Origin: Mesorhizobium norvegicum | GTDB taxonomy: Bacteria; Pseudomonadota; Alphaproteobacteria; Rhizobiales; Rhizobiaceae | Length of the DNA stretch: 57,084 nucleotides | Direction of reading: 5' to 3' | Assembly (NCBI RefSeq): GCF_004919685.1 | Contig: NZ_SMYZ01000024.1 | Coordinates: forward strand, 1 to 57,084 | Part shown: piece after piece, positions 29,957-40,961 of the stretch | Numbering within the stretch: position 1 is the first letter of the stretch | Layout: each line of letters begins with the position of its first letter | Notes under the pieces: generated by a model | Database searches by the model: none | What the model was told of the DNA's origin: nothing | Seen by the model: the letters and a program-made list of their open reading frames with translations, nothing else | Made by a program: the position numbers and the translations under genes

Positions 29957-31485
29957 TGGACATCCGCGCCGCGGAAATTTCCGCAATTCTGAAAGACCAG
30001 ATCAAGAATTTCGGCAAGGAGGCCGAGGTCTCCGAAGTCGGACAGGTGCTGTCCGTCGGTGACGGTATCGCCCGTGTCTATGGCCTCGACAATGTCCAGG
30101 CCGGCGAGATGGTCGAATTCCCCGGCGGCATCCGCGGCATGGCGCTCAACCTCGAAGCCGACAATGTCGGCGTCGTCATCTTCGGCGCCGACCGCGACAT
30201 CAAGGAAGGCGACATCGTCAAGCGCACCGGCGCCATCGTCGACGTCCCCGTCGGCCCCGGCCTGCTCGGCCGCGTCGTCGATGCGCTCGGCAATCCGATC
30301 GACGGCAAGGGCCCGATCAAGGCAGTCGAGCGCAAGCGCGTCGACGTCAAGGCGCCCGGCATCATCCCGCGCAAGTCGGTGAACGAGCCGATGTCGACCG
30401 GCCTCAAGGCCATCGATGCACTGATCCCGGTCGGCCGCGGCCAGCGCGAGCTGGTCATCGGCGATCGCCAGACCGGCAAGACCGCCATCATCCTCGACAC
30501 GATGCTCAACCAGAAGTCGGTGCACGACAACGGCCCCGAGAAGGAAAAGCTCTACTGCGTCTACGTCGCCGTCGGCCAGAAGCGCTCGACCGTGGCGCAG
30601 TTCGTCAAGGTGCTGGAAGAGCGCGGCGCGCTCGAATACTCGATCATCGTCGCCGCCACCGCTTCCGATCCGGCGCCGATGCAGTTCCTGGCGCCGTTCG
30701 CCGGCGCCACCATGGGCGAATATTTCCGTGACAATGGCATGCATGCGCTGATCAGCTATGACGATCTGTCGAAGCAGGCCGTCGCCTATCGCCAGATGTC
30801 GCTGTTGCTGCGCCGTCCGCCGGGCCGCGAAGCCTATCCGGGCGACGTCTTCTACCTGCACTCGCGCCTGCTCGAGCGCGCCGCCAAGCTCAACGACGAT
30901 CTGGGCGGTGGTTCGCTGACCGCCCTGCCGATCATCGAGACGCAGGCCAACGACGTGTCGGCCTACATCCCGACCAACGTGATCTCGATCACCGACGGCC
31001 AGATCTTCCTCGAAACCAACCTGTTCTTCCAGGGCATCCGTCCTGCGGTGAACGTCGGCCTATCGGTCAGCCGCGTCGGCTCGGCCGCGCAGATCAAGGC
31101 GATGAAGCAGGTTGCCGGCTCGATCAAGGGCGAGCTCGCGCAGTATCGCGAAATGGCGGCCTTCGCGCAGTTCGGCTCCGATCTCGACGCCGCCACGCAG
31201 CGCCTGCTCAACCGCGGATCGCGCCTGACCGAACTCCTGAAGCAGCCGCAGTTCTCGCCGCTGAAGACGGAAGAGCAGGTCGCGGTGATCTTCGCCGGTG
31301 TCAACGGCTATCTCGACAAGCTGCCGGTCAACCAGGTCGGCAAGTTCGAGCATGGCCTGCTCAGCCACATGCGTTCGGCCGGCAAGGACGTTCTCGACGC
31401 CATCCGCAAGGAAAAGGCGCTGTCGGACGATCTGCGCGCCAAGCTGAAGGCCGAGATCGACGCTTTCGCCAAGACCTTCGCCTGA
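29956..31485 (+). CDS. atpA: ATP synthase F1 subunit alpha
   Basis: 509 residues, expected length. P-loop [10 protein letters not shown] near 169-178; N-terminal beta-barrel [20 protein letters not shown]; the alpha-subunit signature [17 protein letters not shown]. Non-catalytic nucleotide-binding subunit of F1. Overlaps atpH by one base and is followed after 31 bp by atpG. Confidence 0.98.
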   Translation: MDIRAAEISAILKDQIKNFGKEAEVSEVGQVLSVGDGIARVYGLDNVQAGEMVEFPGGIRGMALNLEADNVGVVIFGADRDIKEGDIVKRTGAIVDVPVGPGLLGRVVDALGNPIDGKGPIKAVERKRVDVKAPGIIPRKSVNEPMSTGLKAIDALIPVGRGQRELVIGDRQTGKTAIILDTMLNQKSVHDNGPEKEKLYCVYVAVGQKRSTVAQFVKVLEERGALEYSIIVAATASDPAPMQFLAPFAGATMGEYFRDNGMHALISYDDLSKQAVAYRQMSLLLRRPPGREAYPGDVFYLHSRLLERAAKLNDDLGGGSLTALPIIETQANDVSAYIPTNVISITDGQIFLETNLFFQGIRPAVNVGLSVSRVGSAAQIKAMKQVAGSIKGELAQYREMAAFAQFGSDLDAATQRLLNRGSRLTELLKQPQFSPLKTEEQVAVIFAGVNGYLDKLPVNQVGKFEHGLLSHMRSAGKDVLDAIRKEKALSDDLRAKLKAEIDAFAKTFA

Positions 31486-31516
31486 GCGAATTGCAAGACG
31501 GGATCAGGTTTGAAGC

Positions 31517-34064
<2,548 letters not shown>

Positions 34065-34065
34065 T

Positions 34066-34159
34066 TAAGCGAATAGCGAATAGGGAGTAGCGAATAGGGA
34101 ATATGGGCCGGCGAATTCTTCTTCTGACTATTCGCTACTCGCTATTCGCTATTCGCTAA
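34066..34159. repeat. Long inverted repeat inserted between atpD and atpC
   Basis: Arms of about 33 nt, 34066-34099 and 34128-34159, built from the pentamer-like unit GCGAATA (GCGAATAGCGAATAG ... CTATTCGCTATTCGC). They pair almost perfectly, with one inserted A and one G/C mismatch, around a 28-nt loop. No transposase is present; it resembles a small palindromic element (REP/MITE-like) known from rhizobial intergenic DNA. It ends 7 nt before the atpC start and contains no Shine-Dalgarno for it. Confidence 0.8.
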
Positions 34160-34166
34160 TTTGATC

Positions 34167-34574
34167 ATGGCTGAAGCTTTCAAGTTCGAACTGGTGTCGC
34201 CGGAGCGTCTGCTCGTTTCCGAGCAGGTCGAATCCGTCGTCATTCCGGGCGCCGAAGGCGAGATGACGGTGATGGCGCATCACGCGCCGGTCATGACCAC
34301 GATCAAGCCGGGCGTCGTCACGGTGAAGGCCGCGTCGGGTGGCGAAGAGCGCTATGTGGTGTTCGGCGGCTTCGCCGACATCGTTCCGGCCGGCTGCACG
34401 CTGCTGGCGGAATCGGCTGTGGCCGTGAAGGATGTCGACCGCGCCGATCTCGCGCGCCGCATCCAGGAAGCCAAAGAAGACGCCGCCGACGCCAAAGACG
34501 ACCAGGCCCGCAGCAAGGCGGAACAGTTCCTTAGCCAGCTCACCACGCTGGAAGGCGCGATCCTGCCGGCCTGA
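34167..34574 (+). CDS. atpC: ATP synthase F1 subunit epsilon
   Basis: 135 residues. AEAFKFELVSPERLLVSEQ and GAEGEMTVMAHHAPVMTTIKPG are the beta-sandwich signatures; the C-terminal helical hairpin is ADLARRIQEAKEDAADAK. Last gene of the operon. The 5' side is the inverted repeat ending 7 nt upstream, with only TTTGATC before the ATG and no SD. Translation therefore may need coupling or structure-dependent initiation. A rho-independent terminator follows at 34598-34626. Confidence 0.96.
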   Translation: MAEAFKFELVSPERLLVSEQVESVVIPGAEGEMTVMAHHAPVMTTIKPGVVTVKAASGGEERYVVFGGFADIVPAGCTLLAESAVAVKDVDRADLARRIQEAKEDAADAKDDQARSKAEQFLSQLTTLEGAILPA

Positions 34575-34597
34575 AGTCTGCTTCAGAAGACTTGATG

Positions 34598-34626
34598 AAA
34601 AGCGGGGCCTTGCCTCGCTTTTTTTG
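34598..34626 (+). terminator. Rho-independent terminator after atpC
   Basis: AAAAGCGGGG, short loop CCTTG, CCTCGCTTTTTTT: 10 paired bases including a G-U pair, followed by a U-run. It overlaps the 3' end of the convergent uxuB-like gene, whose stop starts at 34627. Confidence 0.75.
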
Positions 34627-36123
34627 TTAGATGCCCAATGCAGTGAAGACAGCGGCTGGTCCGCTGCGGCGCAGCTGTTCGAGATGCGCGGTCGTGAGAT
34701 CCATTAATCTCTCGTGCCCCGGATCCCCTTTCGCAAAGCCAGCCAGCTCAAAAACCGACGCGACGGTTTCGGCGGCCGACAGGTGCCGGGCGCCGAATGC
34801 GGCCAGTGCCGCGTCGAGCGGATCGGTGAAATGGCTCTCCGGCAAGGTCTTGCCCCGGGCCTCGCAGGCCGCGATCCAGGCGGCGATCACCAGTGTGAGG
34901 TGTTCGGGCACAGCCCCGGCTTCGATCCTCTCGATCGCGGAGGCGACGATGCGCTGTGGCAATTTCTGGCTGCCGTCATTGGCGATCTGCGCCGTGCGGT
35001 GGGCAAGTGCTGTGTTTGAAAAGCGTTTTGCCAGCTCGGCCGTATAGCGCACCGTGTCGAGCCCGGCATTCCTGGGCAGTGTCGGGATGGCCTCGGCCCA
35101 GAGCGCATCGACAAAGGCTCGTATCGCCGGATCGGCGAAAGCGCGGTCGACGGTGGCATGGCCGCTGAGCAGGCCGAGATAGGCGATGGCCGAATGCGAG
35201 CCGTTGAGCAGCCTGAGCTTCATGTCTTCGTACGGCCTGACGTCGTCGACCATGGTGACGCCGAACTGTTCCCAGGCCGGCCGGCCCCCCGGGAAATTGT
35301 CTTCGACCACCCATTGGCAGAACGGCTCGGTCATGACCGGCCAGGCGTCCTCGACGCCGAGTTCTTCTGCGATCCGCGCCCGGTCGGCATCGGTGGTCGC
35401 CGGCACGATGCGGTCGACCATGCTTGAGGGAAACGAGACGTGATGGGCGATGTGGTTGGCGAGCCCGGCATCGCCCTTCGCGCCGAGGCTGGCATCCCGC
35501 AATTCGGCGAATTCGATCAGCAGCCGGTGCAGCGTGGCGCCGTTGGCGGGCAGGTTGTCGCAGCACAGCACGGTGAAAGGTGGCGTGCCGGCCGCGCGTC
35601 GCCGGGTAAGCGCCTCGGTCAGAAAGCCATGCGCCGTCTTCGGCATTTTCGGGTTTGCCAGGTCGTGGACGATATCGGCATGAGCGGTATCCAGTCCGCC
35701 GCCCGCTGCCCGCAGATAGGCTTTTTCGGTGATCGTCAGCATGACGATGCGGGTGCGCGGATCGGTCAGCGCGGCCAGCACCGCGCCCGGATCCTCCGGC
35801 GCCACCAACATCGCGCCGATCGAGCCGATGACCTGCAGCTTTTCGGTTCCACTGCTTCTGATCGCCAGCGTGTAGAGCCCATCCTGCGGCGTGAGCGCAT
35901 CGCGTGTGTCGGCACTGCGCAGAGAGACGCCGACAATGCCCCAGTCGGTCTCGCCAGCCGCCAGGCAGTCGTCGACATAGGCGGCCTGATGCGCGCGATG
36001 GAAGGCGCCGACACCGAGATGCACGATGCCCGGGACGACCTCGCGACGGTCATATCCGGGAATTGTCACCCGCTCGGGCAGTGACTGTAGCGAGGCGTCG
36101 GACAAATGGCTGCTGGTCATCAT
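34627..36123 (-). CDS. uxuB: Mannitol dehydrogenase family protein, probably fructuronate reductase
   Basis: 498 residues, NAD-dependent long-chain (polyol-specific) dehydrogenase. Rossmann motif VHLGVGAFHRAHQAAYVDD at about 33-51; signature KLRLLNGSHSAIAYLG holds the Lys..Asn..His catalytic set. The length and the divergent neighbours (uxaC, KdgF-like) favour D-fructuronate (or tagaturonate/mannonate-type) reductase over mannitol dehydrogenase. The two start codons ATG ATG at 36123 and 36120 are equally possible. Divergent from uxaC over 174 bp. Confidence 0.85.
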   Translation of the reverse strand: MMTSSHLSDASLQSLPERVTIPGYDRREVVPGIVHLGVGAFHRAHQAAYVDDCLAAGETDWGIVGVSLRSADTRDALTPQDGLYTLAIRSSGTEKLQVIGSIGAMLVAPEDPGAVLAALTDPRTRIVMLTITEKAYLRAAGGGLDTAHADIVHDLANPKMPKTAHGFLTEALTRRRAAGTPPFTVLCCDNLPANGATLHRLLIEFAELRDASLGAKGDAGLANHIAHHVSFPSSMVDRIVPATTDADRARIAEELGVEDAWPVMTEPFCQWVVEDNFPGGRPAWEQFGVTMVDDVRPYEDMKLRLLNGSHSAIAYLGLLSGHATVDRAFADPAIRAFVDALWAEAIPTLPRNAGLDTVRYTAELAKRFSNTALAHRTAQIANDGSQKLPQRIVASAIERIEAGAVPEHLTLVIAAWIAACEARGKTLPESHFTDPLDAALAAFGARHLSAAETVASVFELAGFAKGDPGHERLMDLTTAHLEQLRRSGPAAVFTALGI

Positions 36124-36296
36124 ATCACAGGGCGGATGGTTTTGGATGGGGCGGCATGACGGTGTCCCGCGCGGTGGGTGACAAGCGGCGTAACACCTGT
36201 TTCCGCTTGCCGCAAGGATGCCTGTTTGTGAGCCTACGTTGACATCGCTTTTGCCCGAACGTACCGATGTTCAACCTGGAAGGAGCCGCTTTTCCC

Positions 36297-37706
36297 ATGG
36301 TCGCGCTGACCGATCCGGACCTGCTGTTTCCGCCCGAAGCGCAGTCGCGCTCACTTGCCCGCGACCTCTACGCCGGCATCAAGGACCTGCCGATCGTCAG
36401 CCCGCACGGTCATACCGATCCGCGCTGGTATGCGCTGGACGAACCTTTCCCGGATCCGGCGCAACTGCTGATCGTGCCGGATCACTACATTTTCCGCATG
36501 CTGTTCAGCCAAGGTGTCCGGCTTGAGGATCTCGGCGTGCCGACGCTCGACGGCGCACCGGTGGAAACCGACGGCAGGACGATCTGGCGGTGCTTTGCCG
36601 AAAATTATTTTCTGTTCCGCGGCACGCCGACCCGGCTGTGGTTCGATCATGTTCTCGCCCATCTGTTCGGTATCGAAGAGCCATTGAGTGCCAAGACGGC
36701 CGATGGCCACTACGACACGATCGCGACGCTGTTGCAGTGGGAGAATTTTCGGCCGCGCGCTTTGTTCGAGCGCTTCAACATCGAGGTCATCGCGACGACG
36801 GAAGGCGCGCTCGACGATCTCAGATGGCACAAGATGATCCGCGACAGCGGCTGGCAGGGCCGCGTCGTCACCGCCTATCGCCCGGACGCGGTCGTCGATC
36901 CCGACTTCGAAGGGTTCTCGACCAATCTCGACCGGCTTGGCGAGATCACCGGCTGCGATACCGGCAGTTGGGTGGGCTATCTCGACGCGCATCGCCAGCG
37001 GCGCGCCTTCTTCAAGAGTTTTGGCGCAACCTCGTCCGACCACGGCCATCCGACGGCCGAGACCGCCAATCTTTCGGATGCCGCGGCCGAGGAGCTGTTC
37101 AATCGGGTCCGCCATGGCTCGGACGACGAGCGCGAAAAGCGGCTGTTTCGCGCGCAGATGCTGACCGAGATGGCCAAGATGAGCCTCGACGACGGTCTGG
37201 TCCTGCAAATCCATCCCGGTTCCCAGCGCAATCACTCACGCGCCGTCTTCGAGAAATTCGGCCGCGACAAGGGTTTCGATATTCCGACCAGAACGGATTA
37301 TGTGACGGCGCTGAAGCCGCTGCTGGACTGCGTCGGGCTGGAGCGCGACCTCACCGTCATCCTCTTCACGCTCGACGAGACCAGTTATGCGCGCGAACTG
37401 GCGCCGCTCGCTGGCGTCTATCCGGCGCTCAAACTCGGGCCGGCCTGGTGGTTCCACGACAGCCCGGAAGGCATGCGCCGGTTCCGCGAAATGACGACGG
37501 AAACGGCCGGCTTCTACAACACGGTCGGCTTCAATGACGACACGAGAGCCTTCCCCTCGATACCGGCGCGCCACGATGTGGCGCGTCGCGTCGACTGCGC
37601 TTTCCTGGCGCGTCTGGTCGCCGAACATCGGCTGCGCGAGGACGAGGCGCATGAGCTGGCGGGGGAACTGGCCTACACGCTCGCCAAGAAAGCCTATCGG
37701 CTCTGA
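36297..37706 (+). CDS. uxaC: Glucuronate (uronate) isomerase
   Basis: 469 residues, close to the E. coli UxaC length. It converts D-glucuronate to D-fructuronate or D-galacturonate to D-tagaturonate. PIVSPHGHTDPRWYAL near the N-terminus bears the His-x-His metal-site motif of the amidohydrolase fold; VLQIHPGSQRNHS and LGPAWWFHDSPEGMRRF are family signatures. Start at the ATG at 36297 with AAGGAG upstream; an upstream in-frame ATG at 36267 precedes the SD and is less likely. Likely feeds fructuronate to the divergent reductase. Confidence 0.92.
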   Translation: MVALTDPDLLFPPEAQSRSLARDLYAGIKDLPIVSPHGHTDPRWYALDEPFPDPAQLLIVPDHYIFRMLFSQGVRLEDLGVPTLDGAPVETDGRTIWRCFAENYFLFRGTPTRLWFDHVLAHLFGIEEPLSAKTADGHYDTIATLLQWENFRPRALFERFNIEVIATTEGALDDLRWHKMIRDSGWQGRVVTAYRPDAVVDPDFEGFSTNLDRLGEITGCDTGSWVGYLDAHRQRRAFFKSFGATSSDHGHPTAETANLSDAAAEELFNRVRHGSDDEREKRLFRAQMLTEMAKMSLDDGLVLQIHPGSQRNHSRAVFEKFGRDKGFDIPTRTDYVTALKPLLDCVGLERDLTVILFTLDETSYARELAPLAGVYPALKLGPAWWFHDSPEGMRRFREMTTETAGFYNTVGFNDDTRAFPSIPARHDVARRVDCAFLARLVAEHRLREDEAHELAGELAYTLAKKAYRL

Positions 37707-37758
37707 CGCGTGCTCGCGCAATCGACGCTGGTCAGCTATCCGCGATGAGGAGATGACG

Positions 37759-38094
37759 ATGACCGCAAAGATTTTCGCGCATGCCGGCGAGGGCGCCTGG
37801 ACGACGACCCCGGACGGCAACAGGCGACGTGTTCTCCTTCACACCGATGAGTTGATGCTGGTCGAATTCGGCTTCGACAAGGGTGGTGTCGGCGCCCTGC
37901 ATTCGCACCCGCATGTCCAGGCAAGCTATGTCGCCGAGGGCCGTTTCGAGGTGACCATCGACGGCCGGACCGAAACGCTCGAGACGGGCGGCAGCTTCAT
38001 CGTCCCGTCCGGTCTGGTGCACGGCGTCAAGGCGCTCGAAGCGGGGCGGCTGGTCGACAGCTTTACGCCGCACCGGGCCGATTTTCTCGGCTGA
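37759..38094 (+). CDS. Cupin domain protein, KdgF-like
   Basis: 111-residue single cupin. Metal-site residues are His48, His50, Gln54 and His88 (ALHSHPHVQASYV and IVPSGLVHGVKAL). KdgF converts unsaturated uronates (pectin or alginate lyase products) to linear ketouronates. Position 53 bp behind uxaC and near uxuB supports a pectin/uronate role, though many small cupins share this motif. Start chosen by GAGGAG lying 6 nt before the second ATG; the first ATG at 37753 is too close to it. Confidence 0.75.
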   Translation: MTAKIFAHAGEGAWTTTPDGNRRRVLLHTDELMLVEFGFDKGGVGALHSHPHVQASYVAEGRFEVTIDGRTETLETGGSFIVPSGLVHGVKALEAGRLVDSFTPHRADFLG

Positions 38095-38270
38095 GCGCGC
38101 CAGCGCCGCATCTATCCGCTCCTCGAACGACAAACCTGGAAAGTAGGCAGTTGCCTCGACGCTTTGGACGCGCAAGGCGCGAAGGAGGCAGCAACTGGCA
38201 AGGCGCGGAACAAGCGACCAGAAGTGCCTGCGGCCCTGGATTGCAGTTGCGCGGTTTCGTCTACTTCGGT

Positions 38271-39329
38271 TTAGCGGATACCAAAGAACCGGCGAATTTT
38301 TTGCCTAGGGCTCATCTGTTCCCGCCGGAAGGCTGAAAGATCGGCTTCCAGTTTGGAATTTTTCTCTGTTAGCGTGTCGATCTCAGCACGGAGCGCCTGA
38401 CCGTAATCATTGGATTGCAGGATGGCAGGGAGCTCTAAGAGGTGCATGTTCCCTTCGCTCGCAAGCCGTTCAAGGCATTCGATCATAAGGGCACCACCTG
38501 CGTCAGGTGAGTCGGCCAAATAATGATAGCTCTGATTTGGCCGGATGACAGCGATCCGATCCAGGATAAACTGGTGGAAGAAGAAACGCTCCTCAGCTGT
38601 ATGGCAGACCGGTATTACAGCCTCGAGAAGTCCGGTGTATAGCGTGGTCCAAGACCCGCGTTTTTGCTCCTCGGACCAGTCAAACCACTGTTTGTGATAG
38701 TTTTCCTCGTGGTCCAGCCGGTAGTATAGCGCCTCCGGAATTCGAATGAAGCTGCCCCAGCGCAACACCTTTGCCAACCATACAAATATTTCGGAAAGCC
38801 CCCGATACTCATCGGCTCTAATGAGTCCGGCTTGCCGAACGGCGTCGCGACGGAGTAGACCCCGCACGGCCACGGGCTCCTTTTGCTCAATATGCTGCCG
38901 AAGGCGATGAAGTGTTTCCCCTTCGATTGACGGAGATGTATCCATACCGGTCCGTCCGCCCATCCATTTGCAGTCGGCGTAAACGGCCGCCGCATCGGGC
39001 TTCTCCCGGGCGGTGCGAACCAATCTTTCGAAGAAGTCCGGCGTGGTTGTGTCGTCGTGTTGACGATAGCAGAAGAACTCGCCGAGCGGCTGTTTCAGCA
39101 ACCAGTTGAGATTTCCAAACCAGTCGAGCCGTTCTTGATGGACAACCATTCTAAACCGGTTGTCGTCGAGGAATGGCCGGCACTTTTCGGCCGTTGCAAG
39201 GTCGTTCCCGTCGACTGAAATTATGACCTCGAAGTCACGGAAAGTCTGCTCCTGAAGACATTTGAGTGCTCCCTCAACATATTTCGTGCCCTTATATACA
39301 GGCATCCCTACCGTAATTGTCGGCGTCAT
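38271..39329 (-). CDS. Glycosyltransferase, GT2 family
   Basis: 352 residues. GT-A fold start ITVGMPVYKGTKYVEGALKC; nucleotide-sugar acid region VIISVDG and CYRQHDDTTTPDFFERL (QHDD as the DXD-like motif). The C-terminal coiled-coil and basic tail end in PRQKIRRFFGIR. No membrane segments. Donor and acceptor are unknown. Base composition is visibly richer in A+T than its neighbours, pointing to acquisition. AAAGGA RBS. It follows the FAD oxidoreductase after 17 bp, so the two are one transcript. Confidence 0.82.
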   Translation of the reverse strand: MTPTITVGMPVYKGTKYVEGALKCLQEQTFRDFEVIISVDGNDLATAEKCRPFLDDNRFRMVVHQERLDWFGNLNWLLKQPLGEFFCYRQHDDTTTPDFFERLVRTAREKPDAAAVYADCKWMGGRTGMDTSPSIEGETLHRLRQHIEQKEPVAVRGLLRRDAVRQAGLIRADEYRGLSEIFVWLAKVLRWGSFIRIPEALYYRLDHEENYHKQWFDWSEEQKRGSWTTLYTGLLEAVIPVCHTAEERFFFHQFILDRIAVIRPNQSYHYLADSPDAGGALMIECLERLASEGNMHLLELPAILQSNDYGQALRAEIDTLTEKNSKLEADLSAFRREQMSPRQKIRRFFGIR

Positions 39330-39346
39330 CGCGATCCTTTGAGGTA

Positions 39347-40567
39347 TCAGACGTCACCCATTATCCTCGCTGCACACTGATCGGCAAAATATGGTGCCAT
39401 GGTGAGTTTGCCTGGATCTATTGAGTGGTAACCGCCCTTCGAGGTAATTCCAATCTGATATCGTTGATGCAGTTCGCTATCGGTGTCGTAGATGTCCGTC
39501 TCGCCCCAAGCAACGATAAGTCCACCTTTGACCAGGGCATCCGGCAAGTTCGCGGCATCAACCGCGGCCAGTGAGGGGACGATCTCTGCCATGGCGGCAA
39601 TTGTTCGTGTCAGGATTTTTGTGCGGAGCGGCTCTGGCGGATAGGTATCCCAAACCGGCGGCATCACCTCGGTTGAATACCCATGGATGCATTCCGGGTA
39701 CCACGTAAGATATGTCAGCCGATCAGGATAACTGACCACTTCGCCGAATGGCCCAGAGACAAAGGTCGCACTGGGAGGACGGTCAAGTCCGTCCGGCAAG
39801 GTGAAGCTGATTCCGTATTTTAACCGATGAAGCCAAGGTCGATTGGGTTTCAGCCCCATTGTCGCGTCAATCGCCAAACGCCCGTCCCAAAGCGCGTTCA
39901 CGACGTGATCGAAAGCATCTACTTGAAGGAAGCCATTTTTCTCACTCGCAACGCGCAGCCTTTCATCGACCCTGTCAACCTTCGAAACCTGATGCCCAAG
40001 ACGCATTTCGATGCGGCGATGGTCGGCAATTGCTCTCCTAAGGGCCGATGCCAGCGCTACCGGATTGATGGCGACTTCCGGAGTGTCGAAAGCCGCAAGC
40101 GCCGCGTCCGAGTTGAATGTTGTATCCCGCTCACTGCTGGACCATGCTCGCGGCGGCGCCGAAAGATCCAATCCGAAGTAGTCGAACTCGCGTCCAGTTG
40201 ATGCTTCAACAACCAACTGATGAACGTCCCGGAGATAGCCCCCAACCGCCTGGGCAGAATGTTGGCTGTCTCGATGGACAACGTAGGCCGCGGGAACCGA
40301 GGTTGCCAAGGCGTTCGTGTCAGTGCCTAGGTGCCGATCCATGAAAGGTGCGAAGGCGAGAGCGCCCTTCATCATGATCCGGGCTGTCGAAAGAGACGGA
40401 TCACCAGCATACATATATCCAAGGTGAATCTTCCCTTCGTTCGCGACGGCTGTTCGACTGAGAATTGCATCATTTCTGTCGAAAAGGACCACATCCATGC
40501 CTCGCTCGGCCAAAGCTAGAGCTGAGCAGCAGCCTTGAAGGCCCCCGCCTAAAATACCCACCCGCAT
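39347..40567 (-). CDS. FAD-dependent oxidoreductase (DAO-like)
   Basis: 406 residues. The N-terminal dinucleotide motif GILGGGLQGCCSALALAERG, then DVVLFDRND, GKIHLGYMYAG, and a C-terminal SKGGYHSIDPGKLTMAPY resemble the D-amino-acid oxidase superfamily (glycine oxidase/DadA type). Substrate not assignable. Likely co-transcribed with the glycosyltransferase downstream, and A+T-rich like it. The pairing may modify surface polysaccharide, but that is inference. RBS AAGGAG before the ATG. Confidence 0.75.
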   Translation of the reverse strand: MRVGILGGGLQGCCSALALAERGMDVVLFDRNDAILSRTAVANEGKIHLGYMYAGDPSLSTARIMMKGALAFAPFMDRHLGTDTNALATSVPAAYVVHRDSQHSAQAVGGYLRDVHQLVVEASTGREFDYFGLDLSAPPRAWSSSERDTTFNSDAALAAFDTPEVAINPVALASALRRAIADHRRIEMRLGHQVSKVDRVDERLRVASEKNGFLQVDAFDHVVNALWDGRLAIDATMGLKPNRPWLHRLKYGISFTLPDGLDRPPSATFVSGPFGEVVSYPDRLTYLTWYPECIHGYSTEVMPPVWDTYPPEPLRTKILTRTIAAMAEIVPSLAAVDAANLPDALVKGGLIVAWGETDIYDTDSELHQRYQIGITSKGGYHSIDPGKLTMAPYFADQCAARIMGDV

Positions 40568-40639
40568 TCTGGACTCCTTAGCAACGCAGCGCTGCGATCG
40601 ACGCTCCCACCGGATTCCTTGATATCAAGGAGGCGCACT

Positions 40640-40802
40640 CGTCAACGAATTTGGTCATCTCTCGCAGCGCCGTTATCCAGGCGCGATCCCGGCCGGTCGC
40701 TGGGCGAGGCGGGCGACATTGGCGACGCCGCCGTCTGTTTGCTGGCGCCGGCGTGCATGGCGCGGTGGTTTCCGGCGGATGGCGGCTGGCTGGCGGGTAG
40801 AA
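40640..40802 (+). pseudogene. Remnant of a short-chain dehydrogenase C-terminus
   Basis: The frame reads GRSLGEAGDIGDAAVCLLAP.., then MARWFPADGGWLAGR, which matches the conserved C-terminal shape G-x-P-x-DIA-x-AA..L..VDGGWLAG of SDR proteins, without the catalytic part. There is no start in reach. A decayed gene end, now just before a hairpin terminator. Recognition is from motif pattern only. Confidence 0.45.
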
Positions 40803-40819
40803 GATCGAGCGCGCAGAGA

Positions 40820-40845
40820 AAACCCGCGCCCCAAGAGGCGCGGGT
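40820..40845. terminator. Rho-independent terminator hairpin
   Basis: AACCCGCGCC (40820-40829), loop CCAAGA, GGCGCGGGTT (40836-40845), perfect 10-bp stem followed by GTTGCC. On the reverse strand it is followed by TTTCTCTG. Could end the ancient SDR transcript or the aldehyde dehydrogenase transcript from the right. Confidence 0.65.
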
Positions 40846-40961
40846 TGTTGCCTGGGCGCTTGTGGCGCCGCGGTACTCAAGACATGACCGCAGGATGTGA
40901 AGCCTGCCGGACCATGGTGAACATCGACTTAATGCGCCGTACAACCGAGAGCTGTCCTCTG

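Noticed and set aside
37732..38175. Reverse frame overlapping the cupin gene (MRVQSVEATAYFPG...)
   Set aside because: Covers the supported cupin in antisense; no RBS and no family match.
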